64,000 nucleotides of DNA, from positions 47,050 to 111,049 of the forward strand of contig NZ_BIMF01000022.1 in NCBI RefSeq assembly GCF_004000945.1, in the 5' to 3' direction. Shown in pieces: positions 61,809 to 64,000 of the stretch. The notes under the pieces were generated by a model that saw nothing but the letters and a program-made list of their open reading frames with translations, had not been told where the DNA came from and made no database searches. Source of the DNA: Paenibacillus lautus NBRC 15380. GTDB lineage: Bacteria > Bacillota > Bacilli > Paenibacillales > Paenibacillaceae. The position numbers and the translations under genes are program-made. Position 1 is the stretch's first letter. Each line of letters begins with the position of its first letter.

Positions 61809-62669
61809 TTACGAGCGAGCCCAGGTTAAACTATAGATCTCGACGGGCATTTCCATAAGGGGTTCGCATCTCCGCAAAACCTGCGCACAAGCATTAATCG
61901 TACTTCCAGTTGTATAGATATCATCAATCAAAAGTATACGGAATGGTCCTTTGAACAGAGATGCTCCCATTTGAGAACGAGTTTGCTCTGCGGCCTGATT
62001 ACTTATGGACAAAAGCATATCGGGTCCATCCTGCAATGCACCGAAAACACCCTCCATATCCTTCAACCGATCCATCCGGCTTTTGAAGCTCTGTTTATCC
62101 GTGTGACGTCTACGTTCCAACATCTGTACATAAGGCACCTTAATTCTAAGCGCAAGCCCCTGTGCGAGTACCTCCGCTTGATTGAAGCCCCTCTCCTGAA
62201 GCCTTTCCCCACTGACCGGAACCGAAGTGACGGCATGTACACTCCATGGCATGTTACTAGATTTCCGTGACCCCTTATAGTCCAAATGGATGTTTGCTTC
62301 CCGATGGAGCAGCGTGTACGCCCGTAGCATCATCTCTATCAAAAGAGGAGCATAACGTTCATTCCCTCTATATTTGTACTGAGCCAACCACTCTCTCATC
62401 TGTGTATCATAGGTTACCGCACTTCGATTCAAAATAAAGCTTCGATGGTTCAAGCCTGGTCGAATGCAGTCGGGGCAGCCGATTCCCCGCCCGCAGCGCC
62501 AACATTTGGGTTTCATAATCCAGGGGATATTCCGATAACAGGCACGGCATATGCCCGGAAGTTCCCGGGTGAATGAACCTGTTTTCCCACAAGCGAGACA
62601 GGTTTCGTCAATTGGTTTGAGCAAACGATGCATATGCCCGATCAGATGGCTAAAGGCGTTTGATATCAA
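61809..62669 (-). CDS. comFC: ComF family competence protein ComFC
   Basis: This 286-residue protein has an N-terminal four-cysteine zinc region (CLACGKTGSF, CRACYR, CWRCGRGIGCPDC) and a phosphoribosyltransferase-like domain with the PRPP-binding loop ILLIDDIYTTGST. ComFC works with ComFA in DNA uptake during transformation. Translation appears to begin at TTG, with AAGGAG 7 nt upstream. It follows comFA on the same strand; comFB is absent from the gap. Confidence 0.92.
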   Translation of the reverse strand: MISNAFSHLIGHMHRLLKPIDETCLACGKTGSFTRELPGICRACYRNIPWIMKPKCWRCGRGIGCPDCIRPGLNHRSFILNRSAVTYDTQMREWLAQYKYRGNERYAPLLIEMMLRAYTLLHREANIHLDYKGSRKSSNMPWSVHAVTSVPVSGERLQERGFNQAEVLAQGLALRIKVPYVQMLERRRHTDKQSFKSRMDRLKDMEGVFGALQDGPDMLLSISNQAAEQTRSQMGASLFKGPFRILLIDDIYTTGSTINACAQVLRRCEPLMEMPVEIYSLTWARS

Positions 62670-62787
62670 TTATGCTCCTTCCTTTCTAAGAGAGGTAGAA
62701 TAAAAAGAATGATTAATATCACTGAACGGATAAAAAGACTACAAAACAACAACGCGAATATATTGTCATCACTATTACGGGAATCCC

Positions 62788-64000
62788 CTAGTATTCGACA
62801 ATTTCCTGAACAGACCGTAAATACCCTCCCTTACGCGCGATTCTGTTCATCGCCTTGATTTGTCGGACTGCCGAGCTTTGGCTCCGAGTCCATTGGGGCG
62901 CAGCAAATACCACCCGTCCTGCCGGATCATCCTTGGATCGGCCCGCGCGGCCGGCCATTTGAATCAATGCAGCTTCATCAAAAAGCTCACTGTCTGCATC
63001 CAAAATGAACACGTCACTCTTAGGAACCGTTACCCCGCGCTCGAGTATGGTCGTTGTCACGAGTAAGCGAATCTCCCGGTTACGAAAGGACATCACTTTG
63101 CTTGTCCGTTCCGGATCGATAGATGAAGTCCCTTCAATCGGCATATTGGTTATGGCCTTGCGAAGCAGCTCCAGAATTGGAGCAATATGCTTGATGCGGG
63201 AAACGAACAGGAACAACTGAGCACCACGGGAAAGAGATGCGCTCAGACTGCGAACCAAGAGTGGGGGAAGCTTTTTTTCCTGTAGACAGCGGTTCACCGT
63301 CAAGATTTTCAGCTTTTGTGGAACGGGTAACGGATGACCGTGGAAGCGTGCGGGGACTTTGGCATGTGGCAATCTGCCTGCAGCCGCCTCACGCTGTAAT
63401 GGCGTTGGCGGAGTGGCTGATAGGTAAATATACTTTCCCCCTATTTTGCAAGCGCCCTTGGCCGCGAAATCCAGCATCGGATCGTTATGATATGGGAATG
63501 CATCAATCTCGTCGATCACGACCAGGTCAAAAGCTCTCTTGAAACGCATCAGCTGATGCGTTGTTGCCAGTGTGATGCTCCCCCTCTTCCATCTGTCCGG
63601 ACTTCCCCCATATAACGTGACTACCGTCTGTTCCGGGAAGGCCTTGGATAGACGTGGTGCCAGCTCCAGCACCACGTCCCGTCTTGGCGCGGCAACCAGC
63701 ACGCGCCCACCCGTATCCAGAATAGACTGCAGCAGCGGAAAGATCATTTCGGTCTTTCCGGCACCGGTCACCGCCCAGATGAGAAACCGGGCGGGCACCG
63801 CGGAGCCCCCTGCGGGCGGCTCCGCCAAAAACCGCAGCGCAGCGCCAGCGGCGGCGCTCTGCGCTGCGCTAAGCCCCCACCGGCCCAAGGCCGCGGTGGG
63901 GGAACCCCCGGCCGTGCCCCGCACGGCCGATCCTGCTGCGCCATGCAGCAGCAGGGCACAGGAGCGGCTGCGCCCCATCGCGAGGCAGGCCTCGCAATAA
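62788..64000 (-). CDS. comFA: competence DNA helicase ComFA (5' end outside window)
   Basis: About 404 residues of ComFA are visible; the frame stays open to the window edge and reads YCEACLAMGRS, the zinc-finger end of ComFA, so the N terminus lies beyond. An in-frame ATG at 63978 is therefore not the start. Motor motifs: Walker A AVTGAGKTEM, Walker B VIDEID, SATPP, and QMAGRAGRSKDD. ComFA is the ATPase thought to pull transforming DNA through ComEC. Between zinc finger and motor lies an unusually GC-rich Ala/Gly/Pro stretch of about 55 residues. Confidence 0.93.
   Translation of the reverse strand, partial: YCEACLAMGRSRSCALLLHGAAGSAVRGTAGGSPTAALGRWGLSAAQSAAAGAALRFLAEPPAGGSAVPARFLIWAVTGAGKTEMIFPLLQSILDTGGRVLVAAPRRDVVLELAPRLSKAFPEQTVVTLYGGSPDRWKRGSITLATTHQLMRFKRAFDLVVIDEIDAFPYHNDPMLDFAAKGACKIGGKYIYLSATPPTPLQREAAAGRLPHAKVPARFHGHPLPVPQKLKILTVNRCLQEKKLPPLLVRSLSASLSRGAQLFLFVSRIKHIAPILELLRKAITNMPIEGTSSIDPERTSKVMSFRNREIRLLVTTTILERGVTVPKSDVFILDADSELFDEAALIQMAGRAGRSKDDPAGRVVFAAPQWTRSQSSAVRQIKAMNRIARKGGYLRSVQEIVEY

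Noticed and set aside
1..64000. CRISPR array, prophage, IS element or integron
   Set aside because: No regularly spaced repeats, transposase, integrase or phage structural genes were seen on either strand.

Overview
The window is chromosomal DNA from a motile, endospore-type Firmicute of the order Bacillales, most likely Paenibacillus. The main argument is gene order. From uvrA-uvrB at about 9-14 kb, through minJ, ctpB, ftsX-ftsE, a YitT protein, prfB, secA and hpf, to fliT-fliS-flaG-fliD-hag-csrA-fliW-DUF6470-flgL-flgK-flgN-flgM-yvyF-comFC-comFA, the window follows the Bacillus subtilis uvrA-to-comFA segment. It is broken by Paenibacillus-type insertions: a complete arginine operon, an ABC/two-component module, a VanW protein, bactofilins, and a glycosyltransferase/surface-protein pair. 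The species is inferred, not shown.

Layout. 0-3.5 kb: an MFS exporter and, convergent to it, a TetM-like ribosomal-protection GTPase; between them lies a roughly 70-bp relic of 23S rRNA. 3.7-9 kb: secreted or envelope proteins (stalk-domain protein coupled to an HtrA-like protease, a small membrane protein, an SLH/FN3 protein). 9-14 kb: uvrBA with a LexA-like box. 14.4-16 kb: a MotA/MotB-type stator pair. 16.2-21.6 kb: two ABC-2 permeases and an ATPase divergent from a NarL-type kinase/regulator pair, the arrangement of linearmycin-resistance lnrJK-lnrLMN. 21.7-27.6 kb: division and envelope genes minJ, ctpB, an EnvC-like M23 hydrolase, ftsX, ftsE. 27.8-31.4 kb: VanW protein, one intact bactofilin plus the tail of a second, a tRNA-Tyr-like relic and an esterase. 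31.5-40.3 kb: argCJBDFGH, the complete route from N-acetylglutamate to arginine, behind a long leader. 40.4-47.9 kb: GNAT acetyltransferase, YitT protein, prfB with its programmed +1 frameshift, secA, hpf and a cold-shock gene. 48.5-53.4 kb: an AT-rich TPR glycosyltransferase and a vWA plus seven-IPT/TIG surface protein. 53.4-61.7 kb: the late flagellar cluster. 61.8-64 kb: comFC and the 3' part of comFA, which runs off the window.

How the parts work together. The flagellar block is read right to left. Sigma-D-type promoters are visible before flgM, hag and fliD. FlgM (anti-sigma-D), FliW and CsrA supply the known hook-completion and flagellin feedback, and the hag leader carries a hairpin presenting GGA in its loop plus a GGA-containing Shine-Dalgarno, the expected pair of CsrA sites. 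FliD lacks its usual central domains and flagellin is short, so the filament and cap look minimal. The glycosyltransferase beside them may modify flagellin. FtsEX with the EnvC-like hydrolase, CtpB and MinJ form a division/cell-wall block.

The observations most worth checking are the sigma-D -10 element of flgM embedded in the yvyF terminator, a terminator placed directly before the fliW ribosome-binding site, the 23S rRNA and tRNA relics, two families of short dispersed repeats, mutually exclusive hairpins before the glycosyltransferase, and the lnr-like module with interlocked inverted repeats. No CRISPR array, IS element, transposase gene or prophage was seen.
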